Below are positions 33,301 to 42,933 of a DNA stretch of 64,000 bases, one piece after another. Both the position numbers and the translations under genes were made by a program. A model generated the notes under the pieces. It was not told the DNA's origin, searched no databases, and saw only the letters and a program-made list of their open reading frames with translations. Source of the stretch: Viola odorata (lineage: Eukaryota; Streptophyta; Magnoliopsida; Malpighiales; Violaceae); contig OY829542.1 in assembly GCA_963691705.1 (NCBI GenBank), positions 45,753,105 through 45,817,104 on the forward strand, in the 5' to 3' direction. The stretch's first letter is position 1; each line of letters begins with the position of its first letter.

Positions 33301-33924
33301 TGGTTGACTTTCCTTGGTTGACCAGATCAATGGCCATGATGAAATGGCCTTTTATGTGATTTAAATGGCCTCGAGTTGGTTCCCGCGTGCAAACGTTCCG
33401 ACTTTTCGAGCCGAAGGTACCGACGCGTAGAGAAAAATATGACGGGTTTAACCGTCTACAGTGAATGACGAGAATTTCTCGTTTAACGTGTTTATTTTCG
33501 CGTTCAAAAATGTGAAAACATTTTAAAGTCAAGCTATTGTCCGAGCGGACTTACTCGGGTCCAATAAAAGCTCGAATAAAAAAATAATAAAATAATAAAA
33601 ATACTAAAAAAATGTGCTAAAATATTAAAAATCCTAAAATTCATGTGATGACCTAAAACGAAGAAAAAACTAGCAAACGACTGCCGGATAGTAAAAAATG
33701 TGGTTTTTAAGGCTAAAAATAATAATGATAATAATAATGAAAATATGTGCCGAAAAATTAAAAATGTGATTTCGAAAGCTGACGATGCTAACGATGATGC
33801 TAAACTGCAACGAAACACCTAAGAATGCTAGCGACATTAAATCAACTGAAAATGACTGTAAATTAACTAAATAACAGAGATGCTAAAATTAAATAAAAAT
33901 GGCGTCAAAATTCGGGTATCAACA
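30337..33924 (-). repeat. Element B 5' LTR
   Basis: TG at 30337 and CA at 33924. It is collinear with 1784-5293, with a TATA box at 33111-33119. It has about 250 bp (about 32565-32800) absent from the other LTR. It lacks about 100 bp of the U3 inverted repeat (junction near 33510-33520) and about 25 bp with the GTGCATTATGCAC dyad. The TSD TTTAT follows at 33925-33929. Confidence 0.92.
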
Positions 33925-34157
33925 TTTATAGATAACGCCTCGAGTGACGTCAGGGCTGACCTGGGATGGGATAACGCCGTGCGCGTGGGCAGATGACACG
34001 TGAGACCCCCCCGGCCGCCCGCCCGCTGATGTCGACCATCCTAGGGTTCCTTGCTTGGTGAAGGGCGGCATCTTCGGTGAGGCGCACCTGATAGGAGCTA
34101 CAATAATCCGGCCTTATTGCTGAGTGTAAAGACGACAATGCCTCTATTGTTATCACA
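33925..34157 (-). repeat. C0 LTR, right part (U3 side)
   Basis: It continues the C0 LTR after element B, beginning with the duplicated TTTATAG. It ends TTATCACA at 34157, the point where the C1 and C2 LTRs also end. The start TGATAA and end TTATCA form short inverted termini. It is clearly more diverged than C1 is from C2. Confidence 0.75.
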
Positions 34158-34333
34158 AGCCCAACTGAAAACAAGCCCGAGTGTTTACCAAGGGCTAACG
34201 CTTCCTCTTGTTTCCATGTAATGCCTGACGGTCCTCGAGATAACGGGGTGACTCGGTTTTCGAGGAACACGTCTGCTCAACCGCCCTTTCTTTGGGCCTA
34301 TAAATTTGAACTTCAAACACGCAAATTTCACAT
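34158..34333 (-). mobile_element. C0 internal-region remnant next to its 3' LTR
   Basis: 176 bp match C1 35857-36030 (AGCCCAACTGAAAACAAGCC, GTGTTTACCAAGGGCTA). They include a plus-strand TATA box TATAAATTT at 34299-34307, equivalent to the one before the first antisense ORF of C1. The segment stops at 34333 where the C1 LTR begins, as expected if the C1/C2 element inserted here. The five bases CACAT (34329-34333) are the predicted target site. Confidence 0.65.
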
Positions 34334-34355
34334 TGATAAGATTTGGACTATTTGC

Positions 34356-35331
34356 TAGACCTATCAATTAGACCCGGGGATCCGTGGACCCGGCCTGACA
34401 GGCCGGGTTCGGGACCAATTTTTGGTCCCGTTTTTTAGTCGGGTCGGGTCTGGTCTCGACCCGGGAAATCCCGGGTCTATCCGGGCCAGACCCAAAATTT
34501 TTTTTTTAAATAAATAAATTGAATTTTTATATATATAAATAAACCAAAAGCACACCCTCCCTTTATTTTCTCTCTCTCTCCCAATCCCATTCTCTCTTCT
34601 TCCCTTTCCTTTTCTTACTCCTTCCTCTTACAATAAATATACTAAATTGCATGAAAATCAAGGAATTGAATTGAATGACAATTATTACCCATTTCCCAAT
34701 TCAATTTCCCAATTCAATTTAATTCTTTGATTTTCATGCAATTATTAAATGCACTCTTTTTTTTTTTTTTAAACTGACATGTATATATTTAGTATATTTA
34801 TTATATTTATTATTTTAATTATTTTAATTTGGTTATTTTCAATTGAATAACGGTCACAAGGGAGCTTTAATAATGAACAAAAGAAGAAAGTGGCTAATGT
34901 CATTTATGCATAATGCATGAATGATATTTCTTACATTTGACTCATTTTTTAAATTAAATTTGATTGATTTTAATTTTTAATGTTTGATTGATTTTTTATT
35001 TTTTTAAAGCATTGATTGTTATAATTTATAGTAATTAATTAACTAAATAAGCATTAGTTTAAATTTTAACGAAAGGACCTAATTGAAAATTGATGATTAT
35101 GAAAGAAGGAGGACTTAATTGAAAGCTGACAATTAAAAAGGATCAAATTGAATTTTTTTTATAAAAAAAAAATGGGCCGGGCCGGGTCTAGTCCCGGACC
35201 CGAGCCATTTTTTCGGGTCGGGACCGGGACCGAAAATTGGTCCCGTATTTTTCCCGGTCCCGACCCGATTTTTTCCGGGTCTTCCGGGTCCCGGGTCGGG
35301 TTCGACCCGCAGACCCGGATTGACAGGTCTA
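34356..35331. mobile_element. Non-autonomous hAT element, 976 bp
   Basis: The terminal inverted repeats are TAGACCTATCAAT and, at the other end read in reverse, TAGACCTGTCAAT. It is flanked by the 8-bp duplication CTATTTGC at 34348-34355 and 35332-35339. Both subterminal regions are packed with CCGGGTC/GACCCGG motifs, as in many plant hAT elements. The centre is AT-rich with no transposase. The intact site (ACTATTTGCTGAAGG) is seen in the C2 LTR at 50138-50152. Confidence 0.93.
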
Positions 35332-35520
35332 CTATTTGCTGAAGGATAGTAGAGGAATATGGTTCTTGGGGTCGGTCGTCCTTGGCGCCCGATGTACCTG
35401 CAAAGCGCCGGAGGGGGGTCTCCGGAGTAAACACTCCGATGCTTAAGTCAGTAAGAGCTATGGAAGTAGCAGAGCTTTTGCCAGCAATCTTAGGCTTACC
35501 TTCCTCCTTTGTGGCGGAGG

Positions 35521-35529
35521 TATTTATAG
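35521..35529 (-). promoter_or_regulatory. TATA box of the C1 LTR
   Basis: CTATAAATA on the minus strand, about 190 bp from the LTR end next to the primer site in the C2 copy. It is conserved at 50327-50335 (C2) and is the insertion point of element B in C0. Confidence 0.75.
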
Positions 35530-35998
35530 GCAAAGTGGAGCATTTATGGGTGATCTTGGTCACAAGGTGCTAACGCGCCCGTCAGGGGGGGTTAGAGTTC
35601 CTCGTTGATGGAATGTGTTATCACTGCGTTAGATATAAGTATGGGGGTAGGCGTTACCTAGGTTCTCACGAGATGCCTGGTTTGGCCTGGGATGGGATAA
35701 CGCCTTGTGTCATGACTAAGTGACGTGTGGGACCCCCTCGCTGATGTCGACCATCCCAGTGTTAGCCGCATAGAGAGAGGTGATAGCCTCGATGCTGTCG
35801 GAGCGGTAGGAGTATAAGACGAAAATGCCCCTGTCGTTAGGAGTATTGTCATCACAAGCCCAACCGAAAATAAGCCCGAGTGTTTACCAAGGGCTACTGC
35901 TTCATCTCTAATCTTGCCAAGTCAACTGGTTTTTCACGTGTAGAAATGACCCGTTTGTCGAGAAATACCTTTCTTCTAACCGTCTTTCTTCTCTGGTC

Positions 35999-36007
35999 TA
36001 TAAATTA
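35999..36007 (+). promoter_or_regulatory. TATA box for antisense ORF-a (C1)
   Basis: TATAAATTA on the plus strand, 61 bp upstream of the ORF-a start codon, the expected spacing for a short leader. It is kept in C0 (34299-34307). In C2 the interval of about 175 bp that holds it is deleted. Confidence 0.6.
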
Positions 36008-36067
36008 TCTTTTTGTCGCGCTGGCCTTTTTAACAACCATTTCTACATTTCCTCTGATTTTTTGACT

Positions 36068-36451
36068 ATGGATGATCTTACAAGGAACTTTCTGATCTCG
36101 AAGGCGCACAGCCTGAAGAATCTCACCGAGTCTGACATTGGTTTCCTAGAGACTATGCTGACCAAAACCTCTGAGGATGTTCTGGAGCTTCAAGGAATGA
36201 TGACCCCTTTGGTGTCCAGGCAAGGGGCTGCTTCTATGGAGGATTTCAGTCCTATACAGAACGTGTCAAAGCTGGCTGTTGCAATCTCCCGCATCGAGGT
36301 GACCATCACTATGCTGCAGCATAGGAAAGACCTGCTGGTGTGCTGCTTGAAGGGTATGAGGGTTTCCTCCGCCGAACTGTCCTTAGTGGCGGATGCTTTA
36401 AGGGAGATCCCTACTGCCCTTAAGGATGACGATGCTGGGTCCCATGCTTGA
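36068..36451 (+). CDS. Antisense ORF-a of C1, small helical protein of unknown function
   Basis: 127 residues from the first ATG (MDDLTRNFLISKAHSLKNLT) to TGA. The C2 copy at 50713-51039 is similar along its length (MDELTRNFLISEAHTLKNLT) and has the same start. The text is mostly helix-forming, with motifs ESDIGFLETMLTKTSEDVLE and HRKDLLVCCLKGMRVSSAEL. I see no catalytic motif, signal peptide or membrane segment, and I do not recognise a family. Conservation between two diverged units suggests it was once under selection. It lies opposite to gag-pol. A TATA box lies 61 bp upstream and AATAAA 77 bp downstream, so it could be its own transcription unit. Confidence 0.6.
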   Translation: MDDLTRNFLISKAHSLKNLTESDIGFLETMLTKTSEDVLELQGMMTPLVSRQGAASMEDFSPIQNVSKLAVAISRIEVTITMLQHRKDLLVCCLKGMRVSSAELSLVADALREIPTALKDDDAGSHA

Positions 36452-36527
36452 CCATTGGTCGTTGTCCCTTTGTTTTTACATTTTCTGTGTACGCGGTTGG
36501 GCGCTTAGGCCGTTCAGGCCATAATTA

Positions 36528-36533
36528 AATAAA
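36528..36533 (+). terminator. Polyadenylation signal AATAAA after ORF-a (C1)
   Basis: AATAAA in ATTAAATAAAATG follows the motif GGCCGTTCAGGCCAT. In C2 the same arrangement (GGCCGTTAGGCCAT then AATAAATAAA) is at 51079-51088. Confidence 0.5.
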
Positions 36534-36951
36534 ATGTTGTTTCCATTATTGCTCCATCTTCTACCTTTGATCTCTTGCTGTTTGTTGCTCTAGTCAGGTA
36601 CGGTTGCTATAAGCCCAACCGAAAATGAGTCTTCTCTGGAATGAAGTGCTTTAATGGCTGGATTAGCAGTAGATGTTTACTCGATCGTTCCTTGCGCCAC
36701 GTTCCCCGTGGTGGGTGATTGGGCGGTTTTTTGGAGCCTTTTGATTAGCGCAGTTCTCGAGCAGTTGATTGCGCTGTATCAGATTCTGTAATTATGATTG
36801 TTCTTCTCCAGGCGTACTTATTGCTTTCAAGGGACACGCGAAGAGATCGGGGTACTTTTTTGCCTCAGCTATTTAATGGGGTTTGCTTTCCCTTTTCTTG
36901 TTCACCTTCTTCTTCTTATTTCTTTTCTGGGTTATTTCAATTCCGCATCAA

Positions 36952-37350
36952 ATGAAGATTGTTGAGCGCAAGCCTCCACTTACTCCCCCAACTTTCCCAG
37001 ATTCCAACGATCTCCCTTCTCTTCCCTGTCTGAAGAGGCAATTCCCTTGCCATGACGATTGCAAAAGGTCGAGAAGGAAGGTCTCCGAAACGGTCAACGT
37101 TCCTTCCGCTTTCTCCGCGCGAAAGGATAATGGACGATTTCCTCCTGTCAATCCCGTCTTGGAGAAAGACTCTCCTCATGACGCAGATTCTGAGGCGACG
37201 GTTGCTAACGTTGTGGAAGGGCCGAGCTCGGCGCTGCTGGGTCAGGAAAAAAGGGTTGATGAGCCTTTTCCTCCTTACAACAGAGGTCTGCCGCTATCGG
37301 ATGATGACGACGTTTTTTACTATGAAATATACTGGCCTGATAAGGATTAG
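36952..37350 (+). CDS. Antisense ORF-b of C1, basic-then-acidic protein with NLS-like motif
   Basis: 132 residues starting MKIVERKPPLTPPTFPDS. Order: a Pro-rich N-terminus, a basic cluster CKRSRRK preceded by LKRQ (bipartite nuclear-signal pattern), a variable middle, and EKRVDEPFPP leading to an acidic tail (LSDDDDVFYYEIYWPDKD). The C2 copy (51527-51946) keeps the basic cluster as KRPRRK, the same EKRVDEPFP and the same tail pattern, although the middle differs greatly. The family is not recognised. A nuclear, protein-binding role is inference. TATTTAAT at 36870-36877 is a weak promoter candidate 75 bp upstream (same in C2), and AATAAA follows at 37392-37397. Confidence 0.55.
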   Translation: MKIVERKPPLTPPTFPDSNDLPSLPCLKRQFPCHDDCKRSRRKVSETVNVPSAFSARKDNGRFPPVNPVLEKDSPHDADSEATVANVVEGPSSALLGQEKRVDEPFPPYNRGLPLSDDDDVFYYEIYWPDKD

Positions 37351-37391
37351 TGCCTTAGCGTTAGGTGCGCTGTAGATGACGTATGTCTTTT

Positions 37392-37397
37392 AATAAA
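37392..37397 (+). terminator. Polyadenylation signal AATAAA after ORF-b (C1)
   Basis: AATAAA 42 bases after the stop codon. The C2 equivalent is at 51993-51998, 47 bases after its stop. Confidence 0.5.
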
Positions 37398-37822
37398 TGA
37401 ACTGATGTTTTTCTTTCTTTTGCCACCATGCTATTTTGCTGATGACTGATACGAAAGCGTTAGCCTCACTGAGTCAAGCGCTCTGCGATTGTTTTGACTC
37501 GGCCAATCATTAACCGCCGCTTGGTAGATCATGGCAAATAACTGCTTGTTTCTAACCTCTGAGCATGACTCCACGTGGCCCACTCCTTTTACACGCGTCC
37601 TCGCGTGACTGATGGTTCAATTAATGCAGTGACATTCGGTCCTTTAAAATGGATTATCTTCTCTTTCTGATACTTTTTCCCCTCATTTCAAATTTTCTCT
37701 CTTCTCTTTGTTTTCTCTGGAAAAGCTTCTCATCTATCCTCCGCCCTTCACCGATTTGCCTACGGATCTTTCCTTTCAAGGTACCACTTCATCCATTTAG
37801 ATTTTCTGTTCATTAGCTTACT

Positions 37823-39958
37823 ATGGTTGTGACTAGAACCAGGCGATTCCTCTAGAGACCCGTGGATCCAGAAATCATACCATCATCCAGTATTTTCTCC
37901 TGCGATGCGGTTTTAAACGCTGAACTGGAGGAAAACGGTATCACTTTTCCTCCTGGGTGTGTCCCTACCGTTACCGAGAGCGACATGCGTCTTCACGATC
38001 CACTGTGGGGGAACTATAAATTAGTTTATTTTAAAATGTTCCTCTATGGTTTTCGTCTCCCAGTCCATGCTTCAATAACAGCACTGCTGCGGGAATACAA
38101 GCTTAATCCTGCCCAGATAACTCCTTCTTCCTGGTGTGGGGTTTATGCCTTTCTTCGCGCTTGTGAGTTGGAGGGCATTCTCACCCCATCTCTCAATTTA
38201 TTTCGCAAATTCTTTAGCATGACCTGTCACGATTGTTTAATCAGTATCACTCCAAGATGGGATGACGCGTTTGTGCAGTCATTCTGGCAGCGGTTTTGTG
38301 GCTTTGAGATGGTTGTGGCTGATTGGAAAAATAGCTTCTTCATTCTTGAGCTACCGTCCCGTTGGTGGCGCCATGGTTTTAATCAAGATCTTATAGGTCC
38401 CCTTTGGGCAAACCCAGTGGTGCTATCTAGAAGCGAGCTGGATCAAGCTAACGCTCTGCTGGATAAGAGTACACGCTATTGCATCCGGGAGTTCACCTCA
38501 TACAAGTTTTTGAACGAGTGCGTTATGGGTGAGTTTGTCTTTCTTCACATTTTCCTTTTTCACTTATTTGTTGTTCTCATACATTCCCTTATCAGGAGAC
38601 GCTGATGATCAGTCATCAGGAGGGGCTAACGCTCATTTGAATGTGATGTCGCTCAGAACTATACTGGCCTCTCCTTCTGCCGCGCATTCCAGTCATTGGG
38701 GCATCCACCCAAGAGGGGGAAAACTAAGACAGTCGCTGGGAGAGGACAGGGGCACGTCGTCTCTGCACAAGCTTCTTGCTTTATTGACAATTGGCTACCG
38801 CCTCGACGCGGAGGGATAAATATAAGTCGACCCTCGATTCGAACAATTGACAGTGACAGCAGTAGCCATAGAGAGGATATGGATGCCAAACCAGACCTTT
38901 GTCATGCCTCCTCGCTTCAACGAAAGAGACTCAGAGTAGGCATGAATGAGCAGGATACCGGGGCCTCTTCTGATCATGCTAACGCAATGGTTGCCGTGGC
39001 GCCTATCATTTCTTCTATGGCAAGCACTTCTCAACCAGTGAAAGTTGCTGACGTGCCAACTGTCTGCCCTCCTACCGCTGCTACAGTCTCGTTAGTGGCA
39101 GATTTCCCTCTGCCAGCTAACGCTTCTGACTCTTCCATTTCTCATTGTATTCCAGATGTGGTGGCAACTTCTCCAGTTTCTGAGCCACTGCCCAGGGTTC
39201 CTCCTCAATTGTTTTTCACTTCTATCTCAGAGGTGAGTAATAAAGGCTTTCCTCCGACTCCGATGGTCAATCTCTCTCTTGAAGGCCCCAAAGGGACTCC
39301 GTGCTATCGCATGGATTTAGCGGTATTTGGCGTCAACGGTCTTCGCGTTGCCGTGGCGCCCCTGATAGGAGAAATGATGAGCTCTTCCACAGAGAAAGAG
39401 AAATTCCTTCAGCTTTCGCCAAGGGCTCGCTGTAGGCACGTTGTGAATGACTCTCTAGATGTCTTCCGTTATTTTCATTATGCGGTAGAGGCTTTTGACA
39501 GCGAACTGCGAGATTCTGCTCACGCAATGTGTGCTCAGAAGGTGCAGCTCAACCGGTTGTTAGACCAAACGAGGTTGTTGACGCGTCTTTATGACGATTC
39601 ACAGAAGGAGCTAAGCAGAGAAAAATCTAAAGGGAAAGCGAAAACTGATGTTCTAGAGGTAGAGTTAGCTTTGGAAAAGAAGAAAAATCTTCTTCTTTGC
39701 GAAGAGATGCTGGCCCGAGACGAGGAATTTTCCAGGATTCCACTGAGGATGGAGCGGTGGAAAAAGAAGGTTCTGGAGGCCTTCACTTCTGGGTTCACTG
39801 CGCATTTGGAGAGTAATTCCTTCGATCCGGCCAAAATTGCCGATTATGCCTCTGCCATAATGGACAAGGTTAATAAAAATGGAGACGACGCGTCTGCCTT
39901 AGGGGGAGAGAAGTCTGGTGACGGCGATGGCGGTAGCGCGCAACGGTCTTCCTCTTGA
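37823..39958 (+). pseudogene. Antisense ORF-c of C1, putative gypsy-type transposon protein (PF04195-like)
   Basis: The natural ATG is at 37823 (MVVTRTRRFL), but codon 11 is TAG where C2 has CAG. The conserved domain follows: LHDPLWGNYKLVYFKMFLYG, NPAQITPSSWCGVYAFLRAC, ISITPRWDDAFVQSFW and ADWKNSFFILELP. This is the pattern of the plant family annotated as putative gypsy type transposon. A 67-bp intron is likely (38529-38595, GTGAGT...CAG), because C2 has the same one (53133-53198). Exon 2 is Ser/Pro-rich with one frameshift near 38697, then runs open from about 38700. It includes a coiled coil (LARDEEFSRIPLRMERWKKK) and ends GGSAQRSSS. Function is unknown. Two lesions make this copy inactive unless it starts internally. 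Confidence 0.72.
38529..38595 (+). other. Probable intron in ORF-c (C1)
   Basis: ATGG|GTGAGTTT to TTATCAG|GAGA. Splicing joins codons in phase (GGA GAC GCT). The C2 intron at 53133-53198 has the same phase and donor, and its joint also reads on (GAA AAT GCT). Confidence 0.6.
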
Positions 39959-40591
39959 TTATTGTCTCCTTCTTATCTGTATTTGTTTATTCTTCAATCA
40001 ATCACTTCCCAAAGACATTTGACATTGTTATTCTTGTAATAAGGCTAACGCCATGAGATCGTTGCTGTTTTTTCCTCAAACGTTGGGTTTTGATGTATTA
40101 TCGATATTGCTTATGCTTTGTTGACATTTTTTTGCTATCGCGCCATTTCTTGAGACCGCGTGTCAGAGCTGGTGCTGCTTTTTAGAGCATTAAATGCTAT
40201 GAATCCTCTCACTAATGCGATCGAAAGGTAATGATGAGGGGGGACACGTGTCTTTCTCGTGATGAAGCGTTTGAGATAGGCACCTTCTAGGGAGTAGCAA
40301 GGACTGAAGCGTCTCCCTTTTAAAGTTGTGTCCTTCGCGCGTGTCGCATCCTTTCATTATGCTACCTTGCCATGTGTCAGTTATTGACTGGTCACGCCTT
40401 TTCAACTCCTTTAGGGTTATATAATGTTTTTCCCTACCTTCTTTTTTCTTTTTTATCTCCTTCTTCTCTCACTACTTGCTTATGAAAATAACTCACGCCG
40501 CTCCTTCTTCTTTGTTCTGGGATCCTTGGTGTTTCTTCCACGAAGGTACACAAATTATTTCCTTCTTACTCTTTTTTTCTTTTTACTGGTT
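39959..40591 (+). other. Intergenic interval between ORF-c and ORF-d (C1)
   Basis: No ORF is supported. It contains TATATAA at 40418-40424, about 168 bp upstream of the ORF-d start. C2 has TATAAAA at 55110-55116, again 168 bp upstream of its ORF-d. Both are preceded by TAGGGTTAT, so this looks like a conserved promoter. Confidence 0.55.
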
Positions 40592-42933
40592 ATGGTGAAG
40601 ACTCATTCTTCAAAGTCTGCTGAGGAGGAAAATTCCCAAAAATCTGTTGGGGAGGAGAAGATCAATAATACCCCCACTTCTCTTTACACTTTGCCCCTAG
40701 TTCATTGTAGTCTGTCTGATTTCAATATTCAACTCCCTAAGGGTTACTCTATTAGTGTTGCTTCTGACCCTCTCCGCCTTAATAGTGTATTGCCCGATAA
40801 TAGTAGGATATTGTATGCCAAGTTGTTTGATCATGGCTTTCGGCTCCCCCTTGATCCTCTTGTAAAACTGTTACTGGCCGATTCTGACTTGAATCCGGCT
40901 CAACTGAGTCCTAACGCAATTTGCGTTGTTAGTGCTTTTGCGGAGTTATGCCGGTTCAAAGGGATTGAGTCCCCTTCGCTAGCGTTGCTTTATGATATTT
41001 TCCAGTTGTATTCTCGCAAGGGGGTAATATCAATATCACCCCGCTATGATGATAACTCATTGAAGCCATTCACTTGGAAACTTATGGGTATCGAGTCTTC
41101 TGTTCCTCGTTGGAAAGAAGAATTTTTTGTTATTGGCCTGCCCGAGCCCTTGTGGAGAACCGGTTTTAATGAAGAAATCAAAGATGGGGCTTGGGGTAGC
41201 AGAAAACCACTTTCCGACCCGGAGGATGGATAGTTAAAGACGCTGCTCCAAATGGACTTTAGCATTGACACTCGTAAAGTGGCAAACAGAGTGGTAGTTA
41301 TAGAGTGTAAAATGGGTGAGTGTTTACCTTTCTTTCTTCACATTGCTGGGAAATGCTAACGCTAACATTTTTTCATAACTATGCACTGGTTCCGCCCGGT
41401 TGGGAGCCCGAATATATTCGGAGGAAAAAGAGAAGGGAGCAAGCGAAAAGGGAGCAGGCTGCCGCCGCTGCTGCTGCTGCTATAGCTGAAGGTGGGGCTA
41501 CCGGTGTTACTTTAGCCGCGCCGCTTTCTCAAGGAGTTGCCGTCACTGTCGGCACTATTTAAGCGTCGTCTTCTCGAGCGCGTGTCACAAGAAGGAAGAG
41601 AAGCAAAAAAGCAATCGTCGTGCCCCCCGCTCTTTCTCAGGCTACCGCTTCTTCAGAAGTGTCTGCCTGTTCGATTGCTTCTGGAATTCCCTTGGTTTCC
41701 CCCTCTACTCAGGTACCTCTATCTGTTGCCCCTACTGCTTTCTCCGCTCTTCTGCAGTTTCCTTATTACATTTCATTTCCTTAGGAAATTGGCACCACTT
41801 CCACTCGTTCTCTTCCTCGCGAAGATATGTCATTTGCAAGTGAGCTCACCGAGCACCAGAAGAAGGCTCATCATGACCTTCAAAATAGCCCATCGTCATC
41901 CGGCGTTAATCCTCCCTTGACAACTTCCGTGGAGGGTGGTGCACCTTTCGGGCAGCCTCAAGGTGCTAACCTTGTTAGCGATCCCCACGCTTTTGCTGAT
42001 TCTCCACTCCATTCTACCTCTGCCGCTGCAGGTTTTAGCTCAGACATGCTGGGTTTTGAGACACTCGGTGGTGGTGAGTCTTTTGTCTCTACCGTAGGGG
42101 GTTCTGCTGACCGCCCTCCTTCTCATCCTACTCTGTCTTTTGTTCCTCTATTTCCGCTTGCTGCCGTGAGGGGCAATTCTGCTTCTAACTTGATGGTTGG
42201 TGTTACTTCATACGCTTCTCCTAGCTTTCCCACTCATTAGGTTAACCTGGGTGGCTTTAGAGAGAAAGCTTTTCAAGCCTTGGAGACTGATAGCGCTGAG
42301 GCTATTCTTGCATCTACATCTCTGTTGGCAGCTCAAATAATGTCGCATCAAGGGGAAAGGGATGTATTTTTGGCCAAGAGTCACCAGGGGGGCATAGATT
42401 TCCTTCGTTCTCAGATGTTTTCTTCCTTCTGACATGCCCATTACATGGATGAGGCTAATGCTAGGGAGGCAGTGGACAAGCAAAGGGAAATAGACAGATT
42501 GACGACTGAGTGTCAGGGACTTTTGGATGCTGCGACGGCTGCCAAGCAAGAGGCGAAAATGGCTAGGTAAGAGGCAAATGCTGCTAAGCAAGAGGCAGAG
42601 GTTGCCAGGCTTGCGTTAGAGGAAGAAAAGTAGAACGATACCGCTCTAAGCACACGTCTTTCTGAGGAAGAGGCCGGGCTAGCGTCAGAAAGGCATAGAA
42701 ATGCTGAATTGTCTGCCGAGCTTAGCCTTTCTGCTGAGAAATGTCGTTGGTATCTGAAGGAGGGGGCAATGATTATGTCGGAGGGCTTCATGCGAAATTA
42801 TGGGGTGGACCACCTTCGGGTTGACGTTCTTTCTGCATATTTTGTGGAGAGGTCTCCGCATGTGTCCGACGAGGATTTCTATAACGCAAAGGCCGCCAAG
42901 CAAAGAGAAAACAACGCGTCAGCCGCTTCTTAG
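40592..42933 (+). pseudogene. Antisense ORF-d of C1, second PF04195-like protein, decayed
   Basis: It starts MVKTHSSKSAEEENSQKSVG. The domain is RLNSVLPDNSRILYAKLFDH, FRLPLDPLVKLLLADSDLNP, ISISPRYDDNSLKPFTWKLM, RWKEEFFVIGLPEP. It shares order and key words with ORF-c (YAKLF-GFRLP / YFKMF-GFRLP; NPAQL / NPAQI; ISPRYDD / ITPRWDD; FFVIGLP / FFILELP), so the two are paralogues. A TAG at 41231 breaks it. A donor-like GTGAGT lies at 41316, and the acceptor that reads TGTGCAG in C2 is altered here. The C-terminal half (41400-42933) is Ala/Ser-rich, then a long coiled coil with at least four stops (about 42240, 42430, 42568, 42631). Dead copy, function unknown. Confidence 0.7.

Larger units (their letters stand above)
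1784..33924 (-). mobile_element. Element B: Ogre/Tat-type LTR retrotransposon, minus strand, interrupted by element A
   Basis: The ends are TG...CA with the 5-bp duplication TTTAT. Two LTRs of about 3.5-3.6 kb flank an internal region that reads, in minus-strand order: primer site (30316-30333), ORF1 (29759-28077), gag (27305-25523), pol remnants (25230-24302), a long 3' region with tandem repeats, and a polypurine tract (5307-5298). Without the nested element A it is about 17.6 kb. The primer site and the ORF1 before gag are hallmarks of the Ogre/Tat lineage. Gag has lost its capsid core and pol has lost most of RT through INT, so B could move only with help. The LTRs are alike apart from large indels, which suggests a moderately recent insertion. 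Confidence 0.92.
34334..35856 (-). repeat. C1 3' LTR (about 539 bp, interrupted by a hAT element)
   Basis: It starts TGATAAGATTTGG and is interrupted at 34356-35331, then continues to ATCACA at 35856. The right border is placed where near-identity with the C2 LTR stops abruptly. The minus-strand TATA box is at 35521-35529 (CTATAAATA). No primer site lies to its left, as expected of the outer 3' LTR. Confidence 0.82.
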
